DNA of 52,217 nucleotides from Rheinheimera sp. (GTDB lineage: Bacteria > Pseudomonadota > Gammaproteobacteria > Enterobacterales > Alteromonadaceae): assembly GCF_030824435.1 (NCBI RefSeq), contig NZ_JAVBXS010000037.1, positions 1 to 52,217 on the forward strand. The letters run 5' to 3'. Position numbers and translations under genes: made by a program. Each line of letters opens with the position of its first letter. Position 1 is the stretch's first letter. Shown in pieces: positions 1 through 9,460 of the stretch. Under the pieces are notes generated by a model that ran no database searches, was not told the DNA's origin, and worked only from the letters and a program-made list of their open reading frames with translations.

Positions 1-960
1 TTCAATATGGGTTTGCATCACATAAAAAGGGCTGCAGGTTTGGTTAATCATGGCTTTGGCCAATAAAGCCAGTTTGCCATCATCACTGCAGGATGGCACC
101 AGGACTAAAAATTCATCACCACCAAAGCGGCTTAAGACCGCCTCTTGGGGCATCACCGCCAACAACCGCTGCGCCAGCTGCTGCAATACCAAATCACCGG
201 CCGAATGGCCGAGCGAATCGTTTACAGGTTTAAAGTTGTCCAGATCCAGAAACAACACCGCCAGACGCTGATGTTGGTCACGGCATTGTTTTAACAATTG
301 CTGATAACTGAGTTCGGCCAAAATACGATTGGGTAAAGTTGTGAGTCTGTCATGATGTGCCAGTCGTTCAATTTCCAGCTGACTTTGCTTTACCCTTTCG
401 TTTTCAAGTTGCAACGACTGTAATAAACGGCGCAGATCCTTGGTCAGCAAAAACACACTAAAGCCAGTGATTAATAAAATAACGGCCACGTAAACAAGGC
501 TGTTCCAGCCGACGGTCTGGAGCTGGTTCACCAGTACACCTTGCATGCTAAGCAATGCCAACAGACCACAAAAGCCAAGGCAATACAGCAACAAAGACAA
601 AAACAACCCATTGCTGCCAAGAATGGCGGCATACACCAACACACAGGGGTAACCAAAAATAGCGATATCGTGCAAGCCGCCATTGGTATAAGCGAGGCCA
701 GATAACATTAACACCAGCGACCACAGCAGAATATAAGCCGCCAGCAGGGTTTTGTGATAACAAGCCACCACGCCGGCCACAGCCAGTGCCAGACAACCAC
801 CGAGCAGCCATAATTTGGTGCTGCCGGCAGCAACCGCCATGGCCAGCACCAGACCAACAAAAGACACCGCTATAATTTGCAGCAGGCGTTTTAAACGAAA
901 ACCGTTCAGTTGTTGCAACGGATCTGCAGCACCGACCGGCTCAGCCAATTTTTCCAGCAT
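1..960 (-). CDS. Membrane-anchored GGDEF protein (probable diguanylate cyclase), 3' end cut by window edge
   Basis: The minus-strand frame is open from an ATG at 960 to the window edge (320 codons visible, no stop reached). The N-terminal part is hydrophobic with several predicted membrane helices (about residues 25-180). A short coiled stretch follows ([16 protein letters not shown]), then a GGDEF domain starting near residue 205 with [27 protein letters not shown] and the signature GGDEF at residues 280-284. An intact GGDEF core normally makes c-di-GMP from two GTP. The RxxD inhibitory site expected nine residues before GGDEF is absent (the residues there are PQEA), so feedback inhibition through it is unlikely. 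An in-frame GTG at 972 is an alternative start; neither has a strong ribosome binding site. A further domain such as EAL could lie beyond the edge. Confidence 0.85.
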   Translation of the reverse strand, partial: MLEKLAEPVGAADPLQQLNGFRLKRLLQIIAVSFVGLVLAMAVAAGSTKLWLLGGCLALAVAGVVACYHKTLLAAYILLWSLVLMLSGLAYTNGGLHDIAIFGYPCVLVYAAILGSNGLFLSLLLYCLGFCGLLALLSMQGVLVNQLQTVGWNSLVYVAVILLITGFSVFLLTKDLRRLLQSLQLENERVKQSQLEIERLAHHDRLTTLPNRILAELSYQQLLKQCRDQHQRLAVLFLDLDNFKPVNDSLGHSAGDLVLQQLAQRLLAVMPQEAVLSRFGGDEFLVLVPSCSDDGKLALLAKAMINQTCSPFYVMQTHIE

Positions 961-1148
961 AAAAAACAACACCAACCCACTGCGTTTATCTAATGTTGTA
1001 AAGATAGTTCTGATTTTGCTGATAAAGCCTGATTTTGCAAAGAAAATCAGCCATCTGATTATTTTTCAATCAGGATGTGCAGCGCCAGCCCTGCCAAAAA
1101 GCTGTGGTGGCATCAGGTGATGTCGTTATAGCCTCTGGCTAAAGGCAA

Positions 1149-1730
1149 TCACAACAGAATTTCACCTTGCTGCCGGCGCAATAAGCTGGCTTGTTCCTGC
1201 ACCCGTTTAAGTTCAGTGTTGACCATCAGCTGCCAGGCCTGCCAACAGCAAAATACCAGCACCAGCATTAACAAAGCCACTGTGGTTGCCAGCACAGGCA
1301 GCTTGGCTAGGTGGTTAAAACGGCAAAATAACAACAGCTCCGCCGTCAATAACAACAAAACCCCGTTAAAAGCCCAGCCCCGGCAAATACGCTGCCTGCT
1401 TCTGCTGTATTCATACAACTGGGCAAAACGCTCCGACTGCGCCAGCACCAGAGTTTTATCCAGATGAAACTGCGCCTGTCCGCCCGGATACAGCTGTTGT
1501 TGTTTGTGCTCAACCCACCACAGATTAAACAACCTGTCGGCAAAACGGTCAGTCACTATGCCAAGCAGATAAATCAGCACCAGCGCAGGCAATGCAGCGG
1601 CCGGCTCTGCCAGTAGCTGTTGTAACAGCGAAGGGTCAACCCCCAACACAGCGAGCAATAACATGGCAAGAGCGCCAAAAGCGCCCAGCCCAACAACAAT
1701 AAGTTCAACAAATAAATCTGTGGTCGACAT
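1149..1730 (-). CDS. Unknown four-helix membrane protein
   Basis: About 193 residues. The frame is open further upstream, but the ATG at 1730 is preferred because GGAG lies 5 bases before it and the protein then begins directly with a membrane helix (MSTTDLFVELIVVGLG). Four hydrophobic segments can be seen near residues 7-28, 45-60, 118-136 and 146-166. A polar loop between the second and third carries an Arg-rich stretch (YEYSRSRQRICRGW), and the C-terminus is charged and probably helical. I do not recognise a family. It is transcribed away from the nucleotidyltransferase-like gene at 1959, the two sharing a 228-bp intergenic region. That this is a gene is likely; its function is unknown. 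Confidence 0.65.
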   Translation of the reverse strand: MSTTDLFVELIVVGLGAFGALAMLLLAVLGVDPSLLQQLLAEPAAALPALVLIYLLGIVTDRFADRLFNLWWVEHKQQQLYPGGQAQFHLDKTLVLAQSERFAQLYEYSRSRQRICRGWAFNGVLLLLTAELLLFCRFNHLAKLPVLATTVALLMLVLVFCCWQAWQLMVNTELKRVQEQASLLRRQQGEILL

Positions 1731-1958
1731 AACGGCTCCGGTAAATAACCAACACCATCTTCCGGCCGGACTGATGGCAAAGCGCTGTGGGGCATCAGGG
1801 TACCAAAGGCGACAACAGCGCTGGCATAGGTGTAGCTGATATGCGCCATAACAGCCAGATCCGGCCTTTGCCATGACGTGCTTGCCTCAAGCAGCGTTGC
1901 AACCAGGCTGTAGCTCAACTTACAATCCGGTCTTTATGCTATTTAACAGGCAACAACC

Positions 1959-2513
1959 ATGGATTATCAGGCCGCCACCAGCTTGTTATTACAAAAAGAT
2001 GCTTTTCGGTTGCGTTGCCTGCAGGCTGCTTTGTCGCTGCAACTGACGGATTGGTATCTGGGCGCCGGATTTTTGCGTAATGCCATCTGGGATCACCTGC
2101 ACCAGCATGCAACTGCAACCCCACTGAATGACATAGATTTAGTCTATTTTGACGCCACCGATCTCAGCATCAGTGCAGAACAACGTTATACAACAATGCT
2201 CAGCACCTTAATGCCAGATGTACAGTGGGAAGTAAAAAATCAGGCCAGAATGCATCTGTATCATCAGCATCAACCTTATCAAAATTGTGCCGAAGGCATT
2301 CAACAATGGGTAGAAGTGCCAACTTGTGTTGGTGTACGGTTAGAAGCTGACGGTAGCTTCAGTTATTACAGCACTTTTGGTTTACAACACAACTGGTCAC
2401 TGGAGCTTAAGATCAATCCGCTCAATCCAAGACCGGCACTTTTTCAACAAAGAATACAACAAAAAGGCTGGCTGCAACTCTGGCCAAAATTGCGGCTTAT
2501 CACAGCTGAATAA
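1959..2513 (+). CDS. Nucleotidyltransferase-like protein, NTP_transf_6 (DUF925) family
   Basis: 184 residues, close to the usual length of the DUF925/NTP_transf_6 family. Family hallmarks are GAGFLRNAIWD (residues 35-45) and LNDIDLVYFD (56-65), which resemble the glycine-rich helix start and the metal-binding Asp-x-Asp of nucleotidyltransferase folds. A later segment SLELKINPLNPRP fits the family's C-terminal part. The substrate of this family is not established, so the enzymatic role is inference from fold. Only a weak CAGG precedes the ATG. The gene stands alone on the plus strand, facing the M28 peptidase gene at 2665, with a hairpin between the two stop codons. Confidence 0.8.
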   Translation: MDYQAATSLLLQKDAFRLRCLQAALSLQLTDWYLGAGFLRNAIWDHLHQHATATPLNDIDLVYFDATDLSISAEQRYTTMLSTLMPDVQWEVKNQARMHLYHQHQPYQNCAEGIQQWVEVPTCVGVRLEADGSFSYYSTFGLQHNWSLELKINPLNPRPALFQQRIQQKGWLQLWPKLRLITAE

Positions 2514-2590
2514 ACGGCGTTTTACACCATCAGACTGGCGGTTAAGGTCAACCGGAGCGGATATGGGTCGGGCTTTTACTGGCAACAACA

Positions 2591-2623
2591 GTGCTCAGCG
2601 GCCAGATGATTGCCGCTGAACAC
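2591..2623. terminator. Hairpin between convergent genes
   Basis: TCAGCGGC (2595-2602) pairs with GCCGCTGA (2612-2619) across a 9-base loop. It lies between the convergent nucleotidyltransferase and M28 genes. No run of T follows on either strand, so termination is only a guess. The 3' arm continues as GCTGAACACT, a 10-mer repeated in the hairpin at 20474. Confidence 0.35.
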
Positions 2624-2664
2624 TGACAATAAGCTCAATAACAGATGGCAGCTGCTGCGCCTTG

Positions 2665-4335
2665 TTATTTTGTTGATCGCGACAGATCCCGCGCTGCTTT
2701 AAACTCTTTGCCTTCATACCAGTTTGGCCACAGGGCAGAATTGGCAAGTTCGGTACCCACCTGATAATACAACCATAAATCCTGTTGTGAACCACGCAGG
2801 TCCCAGGCCGGACTAAATTCATCATTTACTTTATGGTAATAGTTGGCGGTGTAATCACGCCTTTTTGCCAGGCCCCATGCTTTGCCATGCAAAAAGCTGT
2901 CGACCCCCCCTCTGGCATACAACATAGGCACCCCAAAACGCGCCAGCTGGAAATGGTCTGAGCGGTAATAAAAACCATCTTCAGGGGTTGGCTCGGGCCC
3001 GATATACCGGCCCTGTGCTTTGGCGTATTTATCCAACAGAGGTTCAAGTTCAGAGGCGCCATAGCCAAACACCTGCACATCCCGCATCGGGCCATACACG
3101 TTCATCACATCCATGTTAATGCCCGCCACTGTTTGCGACAGCGGAAACAGCGGGTTGGCAGCGTACCAGCGCGAGCCCAACATGCCACGTTCTTCAGCTG
3201 TGACGGCAATAAACACCACTGAACGTTTTGGCGCGACGCCCTGGCTGAACTTTTCCGCCAGCGCCAGCAAACCGGCAATACCACCGGCATTGTCCTGAGC
3301 GCCGTTAAAAATTTTGTCTTCTTTGCGACTGAAATCGAGGCCAAAGTGGTCCCAATGCGCCATATAAAGCACGGCTTCATCCGGTTTTTCGCTGCCTTTG
3401 ATATACCCAATCACATTGTGTGAATCGATTTCCCTGAGCTGATTTTTAATTTGAATCGACGCTTTGCCATCTAGCGGTATCGCCTGGAAATCAGCTTGAA
3501 TAGCTTTGGCACGCAAACTTTGCAGACTGTGGCCACGGGCAGCAAAAATCTGCTCGGCACTTTCAGTGGTCAACCAACCTTCAACTGCAGCTTTGTGCAT
3601 ATTTTTGTTAGGAGCGCTTAACTCAAAACGGATCGGGCTGGTGCCTGCCACCACATTCCAGCCATAAGCAGCGGCATCGGTTTCGTGCACTATCAGCGCC
3701 ATAGCAGCACCTTGTCTGGCCGCTTCTTCAAATTTGTACGTCCAGCGGCCGTAATAAGTCATGGCTTTGCCGGTAAAAAGTTTGGCATTGCCGGTGGCAA
3801 AACCCGGATCGTTCACCAGAATCACCACAGTTTTGCCTTTTACATCGACATTTTTGTAGTCGTTCCAGCCGTATTCAGGCGCCACTATGCCGTAACCAAC
3901 AAACACCATGTCGCTGTTTTGCACCGATACTTCAGGCAACATCCGGGTCGACCAGGCCATCATCTGGCTTTTATAGCTCAGCGCTTTCGGAAGCTTGTCG
4001 CCACTGAGTTGCAAGCTGGATACAGCCACAGGGTCAATCTGCACCACAGGCACTGCCTGGCGGTAACTTTGTTTGGCAAAACTTTGCAAGCCAAGACGTT
4101 GAAAGTGTTGCTCTATATAAGCAACAGTGCGCTCTTCCCCCACAGTTGCCGGTGCTCTGCCCTGCAACTCATCGGACGCTACTTCGGCAAAATAACGGCC
4201 AAAGTTTGCATTAAATTCTGTTTGCTGCAGCTGCGCTGTCGCAGTTTCTGCCGCAGTTGCCGCGCCAGATCCAACCCCAGGCCAGCTGAATATCAGCAAG
4301 AACAGGCCTGAATAAAACATCATTTTTTTCTGCAT
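2665..4335 (-). CDS. Secreted M28 family zinc peptidase with PA domain
   Basis: 556 residues with an N-terminal hydrophobic signal sequence (FYSGLFLLIFSWPGVG) and no lipobox, so it is probably soluble in the periplasm or secreted. A PA-like insert (about residues 140-260, VFVGYGIVAPEYGWNDY) precedes the M28 core. Visible zinc ligands and catalytic residues are H327-W-D329, D348 (NGAQDN), E381-E382 (TAEER), the Asp of GINMDV and the His of YYHKVNDE. The family cleaves N-terminal amino acids or dipeptides. It is a close paralogue of the upstream gene at 4406; both share a stretch around MTYYGRWTYKFEEAARQG. A purine-rich Shine-Dalgarno sequence (AGGGGGGAAG) precedes the ATG. The terminator of the upstream paralogue lies in the 70-bp gap, so this gene may depend on readthrough or its own promoter. 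Confidence 0.92.
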   Translation of the reverse strand: MQKKMMFYSGLFLLIFSWPGVGSGAATAAETATAQLQQTEFNANFGRYFAEVASDELQGRAPATVGEERTVAYIEQHFQRLGLQSFAKQSYRQAVPVVQIDPVAVSSLQLSGDKLPKALSYKSQMMAWSTRMLPEVSVQNSDMVFVGYGIVAPEYGWNDYKNVDVKGKTVVILVNDPGFATGNAKLFTGKAMTYYGRWTYKFEEAARQGAAMALIVHETDAAAYGWNVVAGTSPIRFELSAPNKNMHKAAVEGWLTTESAEQIFAARGHSLQSLRAKAIQADFQAIPLDGKASIQIKNQLREIDSHNVIGYIKGSEKPDEAVLYMAHWDHFGLDFSRKEDKIFNGAQDNAGGIAGLLALAEKFSQGVAPKRSVVFIAVTAEERGMLGSRWYAANPLFPLSQTVAGINMDVMNVYGPMRDVQVFGYGASELEPLLDKYAKAQGRYIGPEPTPEDGFYYRSDHFQLARFGVPMLYARGGVDSFLHGKAWGLAKRRDYTANYYHKVNDEFSPAWDLRGSQQDLWLYYQVGTELANSALWPNWYEGKEFKAARDLSRSTK

Positions 4336-4364
4336 TTTCTTCCCCCCTTTTTCGGTTCACGAAA

Positions 4365-4392
4365 AAAAACGGCGGTACCAACCGCCGTTTTT
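4365..4392 (-). terminator. Rho-independent terminator between tandem M28 genes
   Basis: A perfect 12-bp stem (4365-4376 with 4381-4392, core ACGGCGGT) has a 4-base loop and a T run on the minus strand. It ends transcription of the gene at 4406-6145, only about 30 bases before the start codon of the next M28 gene. Confidence 0.88.
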
Positions 4393-4405
4393 ATCAAAGC
4401 TGCCG

Positions 4406-6145
4406 TTATTTGCCGGCTAAAGATGCATCCCGTGCTGCTTTAAACTCTTTGCCTTCATACCAGTTTGGCCAGGCGTTCGAGTCGGCGAGGTCGCGGCCAA
4501 CACGGTAATACAGGAATAAATCCTGCTGCGCGCCGCTTAAATCCCAGCTGTCGTTATATTCATCTTCCACTTTGTGGTAACAACAAGTGTTGAAGTTCTT
4601 CGCTTGCTCTAAACCCCACTCTTTGCCGTTGGCAACACTATCCACGCCGCCTTTGGCGTACAACATAGGTACACCGGCTTTGGCCAGGTTAAAGTGGTCT
4701 GAGCGGTAATAAGAACCAGCTGCCGGATTTGGCTCAGGTGCAATATAACGGCCTTGCTCTTTGGTGTATTTTTCTAAAATCACTTCAAGCTCTGAGTTGC
4801 CATGGCCAACCACCACCATATCTTTCATCGGACCATTAACGTTCATCACGTCCATATTGATACCAGCGATGGTTTTATTCAGTGGGAACAATGGGTTTTT
4901 TGCATACCAGGCCGAACCTAATAAACCACGTTCTTCAGCGGTGACAGCAACAAAAGCTACACTACGTTTTGGTTTTGGCTGGGAGGCATAATATTCAGCC
5001 AGGGCCATTAAACCACCAGTGCCTGAAGCGTTGTCCACAGCACCGTTAAAGACTTTATTTTTCGGGTTAGAAAAGTCCACGCCCAGATGATCCCAGTGCG
5101 CCATATACAGCACCACTTCATCCGGTTTTTCTGTGCCTTCAATAAAACCAGCGACGTTGCCTGATGTTAATTCACGCACGTTACTTTTTACCGAAACAGA
5201 AGCTTTGATATTCAGCGGCACTGGCGCAAAATCTTTGCTCAGCGCTTTTTTACGCATAGATTCAATATCTTCGCCAATAGTGGCAAAAAGTGTATTGGCA
5301 GACTCTGTGGTGACCCAACCTTCAATGGCGGAGCGATCGGCATTTTTGTTGGGGTTAATTAAGTCAAACTTGGTGGCAGAACCGCCGGCAACCACATGCC
5401 AGCCATAAGAAGCAGCTTCGGTTTCATGAACTATCAGCGCCATAGCTGCGCCCTGACGGGCCGCTTCTTCAAACTTGTAAGTCCAACGACCGTAATAGGT
5501 CATGGCATTACCGGTAAAAAGCGCCGGATCTTTAGTGGCAAAACCAGGATCGTTGACAAACATCACCACTGTTTTGCCTTTTACGTCCAGGCCTTCATAG
5601 TCGTTCCAGTTGTATTCAGGCGCCACTATGCCGTAACCCACAAACACCATGTCGGATTCTTTCACTTCTGAAAGCTCAGTGACGCGGGTGGTCCAGGTAA
5701 ACATCTGGTCGCGGTATTTAAAAGGCGCCGGCGCTTTGTCACCGCTAAAAGTCATGTCTGACACTTCTTTCGGGTCAATTTGCACCAGTTGCACCGGCTG
5801 CACAAAACTGTCGCCGACCAGCGGTTTTAAACCGATGTTTTTAAAATGGTCAGAGATATAAGCCAAAGTGAGTTCTTCACCTTTGGTGGCCGGCGCCCTG
5901 CCCTGAAATTCATCTGACGACAAAGTTTTAATATATTCACCCAGTTTTGGGTTCATTAAAGAGTCTGGCAGTGCGGTATTAGCGGCTGCTGTGGCGGCCG
6001 GTGCAGTGCTTTCGGCACTTGCTGTGGCAGCTGCTGGTGCTGCTTTGTTTTCTTCTGCAGGCGTTGGCGGCTTTGAGCAAGCAGCCAGGCCAAGGCAGGC
6101 AGAAAGCGCCAGCGATGTTCCTGATAACCAAAAATTCGCTTTCAT
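4406..6145 (-). CDS. M28 family zinc peptidase, lipoprotein
   Basis: 579 residues. The N-terminus is a lipoprotein signal with lipobox LAAC (Cys23) followed by Ser, which favours the outer membrane. An Ala-rich linker (residues 30-60) comes next, then a PA-like insert (about 165-285) and the M28 core. Metal and catalytic residues are H350-W-D352, D371 (NGAVDN), E404-E405 (TAEER), D432 (INMD) and the His of CYHKVEDEY. It should remove N-terminal residues from peptides at the cell surface or in the periplasm. GGAG sits 7 bases before the ATG. The next gene is a close paralogue with a different export signal, which points to a tandem duplication followed by change of location. Confidence 0.93.
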   Translation of the reverse strand: MKANFWLSGTSLALSACLGLAACSKPPTPAEENKAAPAAATASAESTAPAATAAANTALPDSLMNPKLGEYIKTLSSDEFQGRAPATKGEELTLAYISDHFKNIGLKPLVGDSFVQPVQLVQIDPKEVSDMTFSGDKAPAPFKYRDQMFTWTTRVTELSEVKESDMVFVGYGIVAPEYNWNDYEGLDVKGKTVVMFVNDPGFATKDPALFTGNAMTYYGRWTYKFEEAARQGAAMALIVHETEAASYGWHVVAGGSATKFDLINPNKNADRSAIEGWVTTESANTLFATIGEDIESMRKKALSKDFAPVPLNIKASVSVKSNVRELTSGNVAGFIEGTEKPDEVVLYMAHWDHLGVDFSNPKNKVFNGAVDNASGTGGLMALAEYYASQPKPKRSVAFVAVTAEERGLLGSAWYAKNPLFPLNKTIAGINMDVMNVNGPMKDMVVVGHGNSELEVILEKYTKEQGRYIAPEPNPAAGSYYRSDHFNLAKAGVPMLYAKGGVDSVANGKEWGLEQAKNFNTCCYHKVEDEYNDSWDLSGAQQDLFLYYRVGRDLADSNAWPNWYEGKEFKAARDASLAGK

Positions 6146-6308
6146 AAAAGCTCCGGTGGATTGTTATTCACATCATTATTATTGGAATAGATTGTGCCAT
6201 TCAAAGCACAGGCGGTTGGATGTTAACAAAGCACAGCAGCTACTGGCTAGTTCATCTAACGCAGCAACTGCTCTGTCGGACTGAATCACAGTGTCGGGCG
6301 GAAGCGTT

Positions 6309-6911
6309 TTATTTGTGGCCCCATGGCGCCGGTGGTGCTGTCACTGCTTTGGTTAAATCAAATTCCACCATAAATTCACGGCCTTCCCGTTTTAAACCAT
6401 AACGGTAAATTTTGCCGGGCTGAATTTCCAGCAGCCAGGTGTTGCCGTTGGACACGGCCATCTTATTGGCAATAAACATGTTTTTGGAATATTGGTCGGC
6501 CGGGAATAGCTGGAGTTCTGCAGTGCCTGTTGTGGTGGTGTCACCACCATACATTGTGACTTTATCGGCACTGCCGTCTTTGTGGCGGTGATCGTGTTTT
6601 AATCTCAGGCCAGTGTCGGTTTTACTAATCACCCAGGTGCGGGATCTGTCTTCGCCAACATGGAACGGCACTTTAATTTCAGTGTCACTGCATTCACGCA
6701 CATGCATCAGCAGTGGCTGGCTGCGCATTTTGTCGTCGCTGGCATTACCTTTCACAACTGTGCCCACAAAAGCTTTGCCACAAAGCGCGGTAAGATTCTG
6801 AAAAAACTGCTGTTGTGTTGCTGTTATGTTATTAGCAAAAGCGCTGTTGGCACTACACAACAACACAGCCCCCAATAAAGCTTTGTGAGTAAAAAAGCGG
6901 GAAAAAATCAT
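6309..6911 (-). CDS. Secreted protein of unknown function
   Basis: 200 residues beginning with a typical Sec signal peptide (KALLGAVLLCSANSAFA, cleavage near residue 26). The mature part is mostly polar with predicted beta structure and two cysteines (in LCGKAF and VRECSD) that could form a disulfide. It contains KHDHRHKDG and a Thr-rich turn (GGDTTTTGT). I do not recognise a named domain. GGAG lies shortly before the ATG. It is upstream of, and on the same strand as, the two M28 genes, but 163 bp separates it from them, so shared transcription is uncertain. Confidence 0.75.
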   Translation of the reverse strand: MIFSRFFTHKALLGAVLLCSANSAFANNITATQQQFFQNLTALCGKAFVGTVVKGNASDDKMRSQPLLMHVRECSDTEIKVPFHVGEDRSRTWVISKTDTGLRLKHDHRHKDGSADKVTMYGGDTTTTGTAELQLFPADQYSKNMFIANKMAVSNGNTWLLEIQPGKIYRYGLKREGREFMVEFDLTKAVTAPPAPWGHK

Positions 6912-7087
6912 AAAGTCTCCTGTTCAGTTGCGCCGACTATACAAAGTGCATTTTTAGTCTGCAAATAAAAGCGGTCAGCACGCCAAAACTACCGCCGGAT
7001 CAAGCCTTTGTTGCCTATCGCCTTTGTTGGCAAGTCATTTGCTGCTCACCCATACTCAACAATACCCTAAGCTGAGAACTTGTTGTT

Positions 7088-7363
7088 ATGTTGATCATGC
7101 CCGCGCCACAGCTGCTGCTGAGTGTTTTTGCCAAAGTAGAAACTTTTGGTCAGATTGCAGACACGCCTTTTGGCGTGGGTTATCAGCTGGATGGTTTACA
7201 GGTGGCGGTGAGTTTTTTTGGTCATCAGGTGTATTTTTGTTATCAGGGTGCTGTGCTGGTGCTTGAGAGTGACACCCGACTGAGTTTTGCTGAGCCTGAG
7301 CACTGGCAAAATAGCCCTCTGCTGGACAACATCAGCGCCATTGACCGGCGTTTTACCAGTTAA
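7088..7363 (+). CDS. Small hypothetical protein
   Basis: 91 residues, no recognised domain, no signal peptide. The sequence reads as a compact beta-rich protein (VETFGQIADTPFGVGYQLDGLQ at the N-terminal half, written here only as a description) with ordinary composition. It lies between a divergent secreted protein and the GH13 gene. A second ATG at 7097 is possible. Overlapping frames on both strands are also open, and the ribosome binding site is poor, so the call is tentative. Confidence 0.45.
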   Translation: MLIMPAPQLLLSVFAKVETFGQIADTPFGVGYQLDGLQVAVSFFGHQVYFCYQGAVLVLESDTRLSFAEPEHWQNSPLLDNISAIDRRFTS

Positions 7364-7476
7364 ACGCAACCACTGGCCCTTCACCGCTCTGGTCGGCTGC
7401 ATACGTTTGCAGGAACAACGCCGGCAACAGCCTTTATGCTAGCATGGAGCTCAAGTTAGCCGAATGAATCATATAA

Positions 7477-9438
7477 ATGAACAAATTCAAACACTTATCA
7501 TCAGCTATTGCCACTTTATTGCTGCTGGGCTGTCAGCCGGCAGCAGAACAAAAAGCCGAAACTCAAGTGAGTAAACCACTGCAGGTTCAGGACACCAAAA
7601 ATCAAATTGCTGAAAAGCCGCAAGGTAAAGTTGTGATTTATCAGGCCTTTACCCGTCTGTTTGGCAACAGCAACAACAACAATCAGCCTTGGGGCACAAA
7701 AGCGCAAAATGGCGTGGGTAAATTTAACGATATCAATGACGCAGCACTGTTGTCGTTAAAAGCTATGGGCGTCAGCCATTTATGGTTAACCGGGGTGCCA
7801 CACCATGCGTTGGTCGCTGACTACAGCGCTTATGGCATCAGCCATGACGACCCTGATGTGGTGAAAGGTCGTGCCGGCTCCCCTTATGCGGTGAAAGATT
7901 ATTACAGCGTCAATCCGGATCTGGCGGTTGATCCGGCCAACCGTATGGATGAATTTAAAGCGCTGTTAAACCGCGCCCACCAGCAGGGTATTAAAGTGAT
8001 CATCGATATAGTGCCCAACCATGTGGCGCGCCATTATCTGTCTTTAGGCAAACCTGACGGCGTGCATGATTTTGGCGCTGACGACAACACAACGCTGGAA
8101 TATCACAAACACAACAACTTTTATTATGTACCTGGCCAGGCTTTTGTGGTGCCAGATACCAATATCAAGCCACTTGGCGGTGAAGCTCACCCGCTTGCTG
8201 ATGGCAAATTTGCTGAAATGCCGGCCAAATGGACCGGCAATGGCGCACGTGCTGCCAAACCCGACCAAAACGACTGGTACGAAACAGTTAAAATTAACTA
8301 TGGTGTCAAACCAGACGGCAGTTACGATTTTGACCGCTTGCCCGCTGAATACAACACAAAAAGTTATGCTGAACATGCCACTTTCTGGCAAGGCAAAGAG
8401 CTGCCAAATTCCTGGCTGAAATTTCGCGATATCACGCAGTTCTGGCTGGATTTGGGCGTCGATGGTTTTAGGTTTGATATGGCCGAAATGGTGCCGGTAG
8501 AATTCTGGAGTTATTTAAACAGCAACATCAAACTAAAAAAACCGGATGCTTTGTTGCTGGCCGAAGTGTATCAGCCCAAGCTTTACCGCGATTATGTCCA
8601 GCTTGGCAAAATGGATTATCTGTACGACAAAGTAGGGGTTTACGACAGCCTGAAACTGTTGATGCAAGGTAAAGGCACGGCATCTTCGGTGCTTGGTAAA
8701 CAAGCCGAAGTGGCCGATATCGACCAGCATATGTTGAAGTTTTTAGAAAACCACGACGAGCAGCGTATTGCCAGCCCGGAGTTTGCCGGTTCTGCACAAA
8801 AAGGCAAACCCGCTATGGTGGTGTCCACCCTAATAGGCAAAGCCCCTACTCTGTTGTATTTTGGCCAGGAAGTGGGTGAAGCAGCTGCGCTTGACGCCGG
8901 TTTTGGCAAACCAAGTCGCACCAGTATTTTTGATTATGTGGGCGTGCCTGCCCATCAAGGCTGGCTGAATGGCGGCAAGTATGATGGCGGCGGCTTAACA
9001 GCAGCGCAAAAACAGCTGCGTGATTTTTACCAGAAACTGCTGAGCTTCAGCAGCCAAAGTAGCGCACTTCAGGCTGAATTTTATAACCTGCATCAGCCAA
9101 ACCTGGCGGCCAGTGGCAAGAACCAGGCCAACAGCAAAAGCCAATATAGCGAACAACAACTGAGTTTTGCCCGCTGGAACACAGCGGAAAAGCTGGTTGT
9201 GGTTGCTAACTTTGCTGATACCGAGGCCAGTTTTACCCTGCAACTGCCGGCAGATCTGCTGCAACAATGGGGCTGGCAACAAGGTGAATACCAGTTCACC
9301 GATATACTGACAGGCCAGACTCAGTCACTACACATTCAAACTGACGCGAGATCGCTGCAGGGGGCGTTCACACTACAATTAGCACCACTGGCTTCAGTGG
9401 TGCTGCAGCATAAAACAACTGCGGCACAAGGGCGCTAA
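7477..9438 (+). CDS. GH13 alpha-amylase family lipoprotein
   Basis: 653 residues. The lipobox LLLGC (Cys19) marks a lipoprotein; the following Gln does not suggest inner-membrane retention. The four GH13 conserved regions are visible: D177-IVPNH182 (region I), GVDGFRFD with nucleophile D334 (region II), LLAEVYQP with acid/base E363 (region III) and FLENHDEQ with D427 (region IV). A C-terminal beta domain (about residues 530-650) is probable. The enzyme should cleave alpha-glucosidic bonds in starch-like glucans outside the inner membrane; exact specificity cannot be read from sequence. The next gene is an exported kelch protein, separated by a hairpin. No sugar transporter or regulator is nearby. 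Confidence 0.93.
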   Translation: MNKFKHLSSAIATLLLLGCQPAAEQKAETQVSKPLQVQDTKNQIAEKPQGKVVIYQAFTRLFGNSNNNNQPWGTKAQNGVGKFNDINDAALLSLKAMGVSHLWLTGVPHHALVADYSAYGISHDDPDVVKGRAGSPYAVKDYYSVNPDLAVDPANRMDEFKALLNRAHQQGIKVIIDIVPNHVARHYLSLGKPDGVHDFGADDNTTLEYHKHNNFYYVPGQAFVVPDTNIKPLGGEAHPLADGKFAEMPAKWTGNGARAAKPDQNDWYETVKINYGVKPDGSYDFDRLPAEYNTKSYAEHATFWQGKELPNSWLKFRDITQFWLDLGVDGFRFDMAEMVPVEFWSYLNSNIKLKKPDALLLAEVYQPKLYRDYVQLGKMDYLYDKVGVYDSLKLLMQGKGTASSVLGKQAEVADIDQHMLKFLENHDEQRIASPEFAGSAQKGKPAMVVSTLIGKAPTLLYFGQEVGEAAALDAGFGKPSRTSIFDYVGVPAHQGWLNGGKYDGGGLTAAQKQLRDFYQKLLSFSSQSSALQAEFYNLHQPNLAASGKNQANSKSQYSEQQLSFARWNTAEKLVVVANFADTEASFTLQLPADLLQQWGWQQGEYQFTDILTGQTQSLHIQTDARSLQGAFTLQLAPLASVVLQHKTTAAQGR

Positions 9439-9460
9439 CAACCACGCCAGCAGAAACGGA

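Noticed and set aside
548-811. 87-codon open frame on the minus strand
   Set aside because: Lies in another frame inside the membrane region of the truncated GGDEF protein, which is supported by the GGDEF motif.
3685-4311. 208-codon open frame on the plus strand
   Set aside because: Fully antisense to the M28 peptidase gene, which has all catalytic motifs; its His/Arg-rich composition is typical of a shadow frame.
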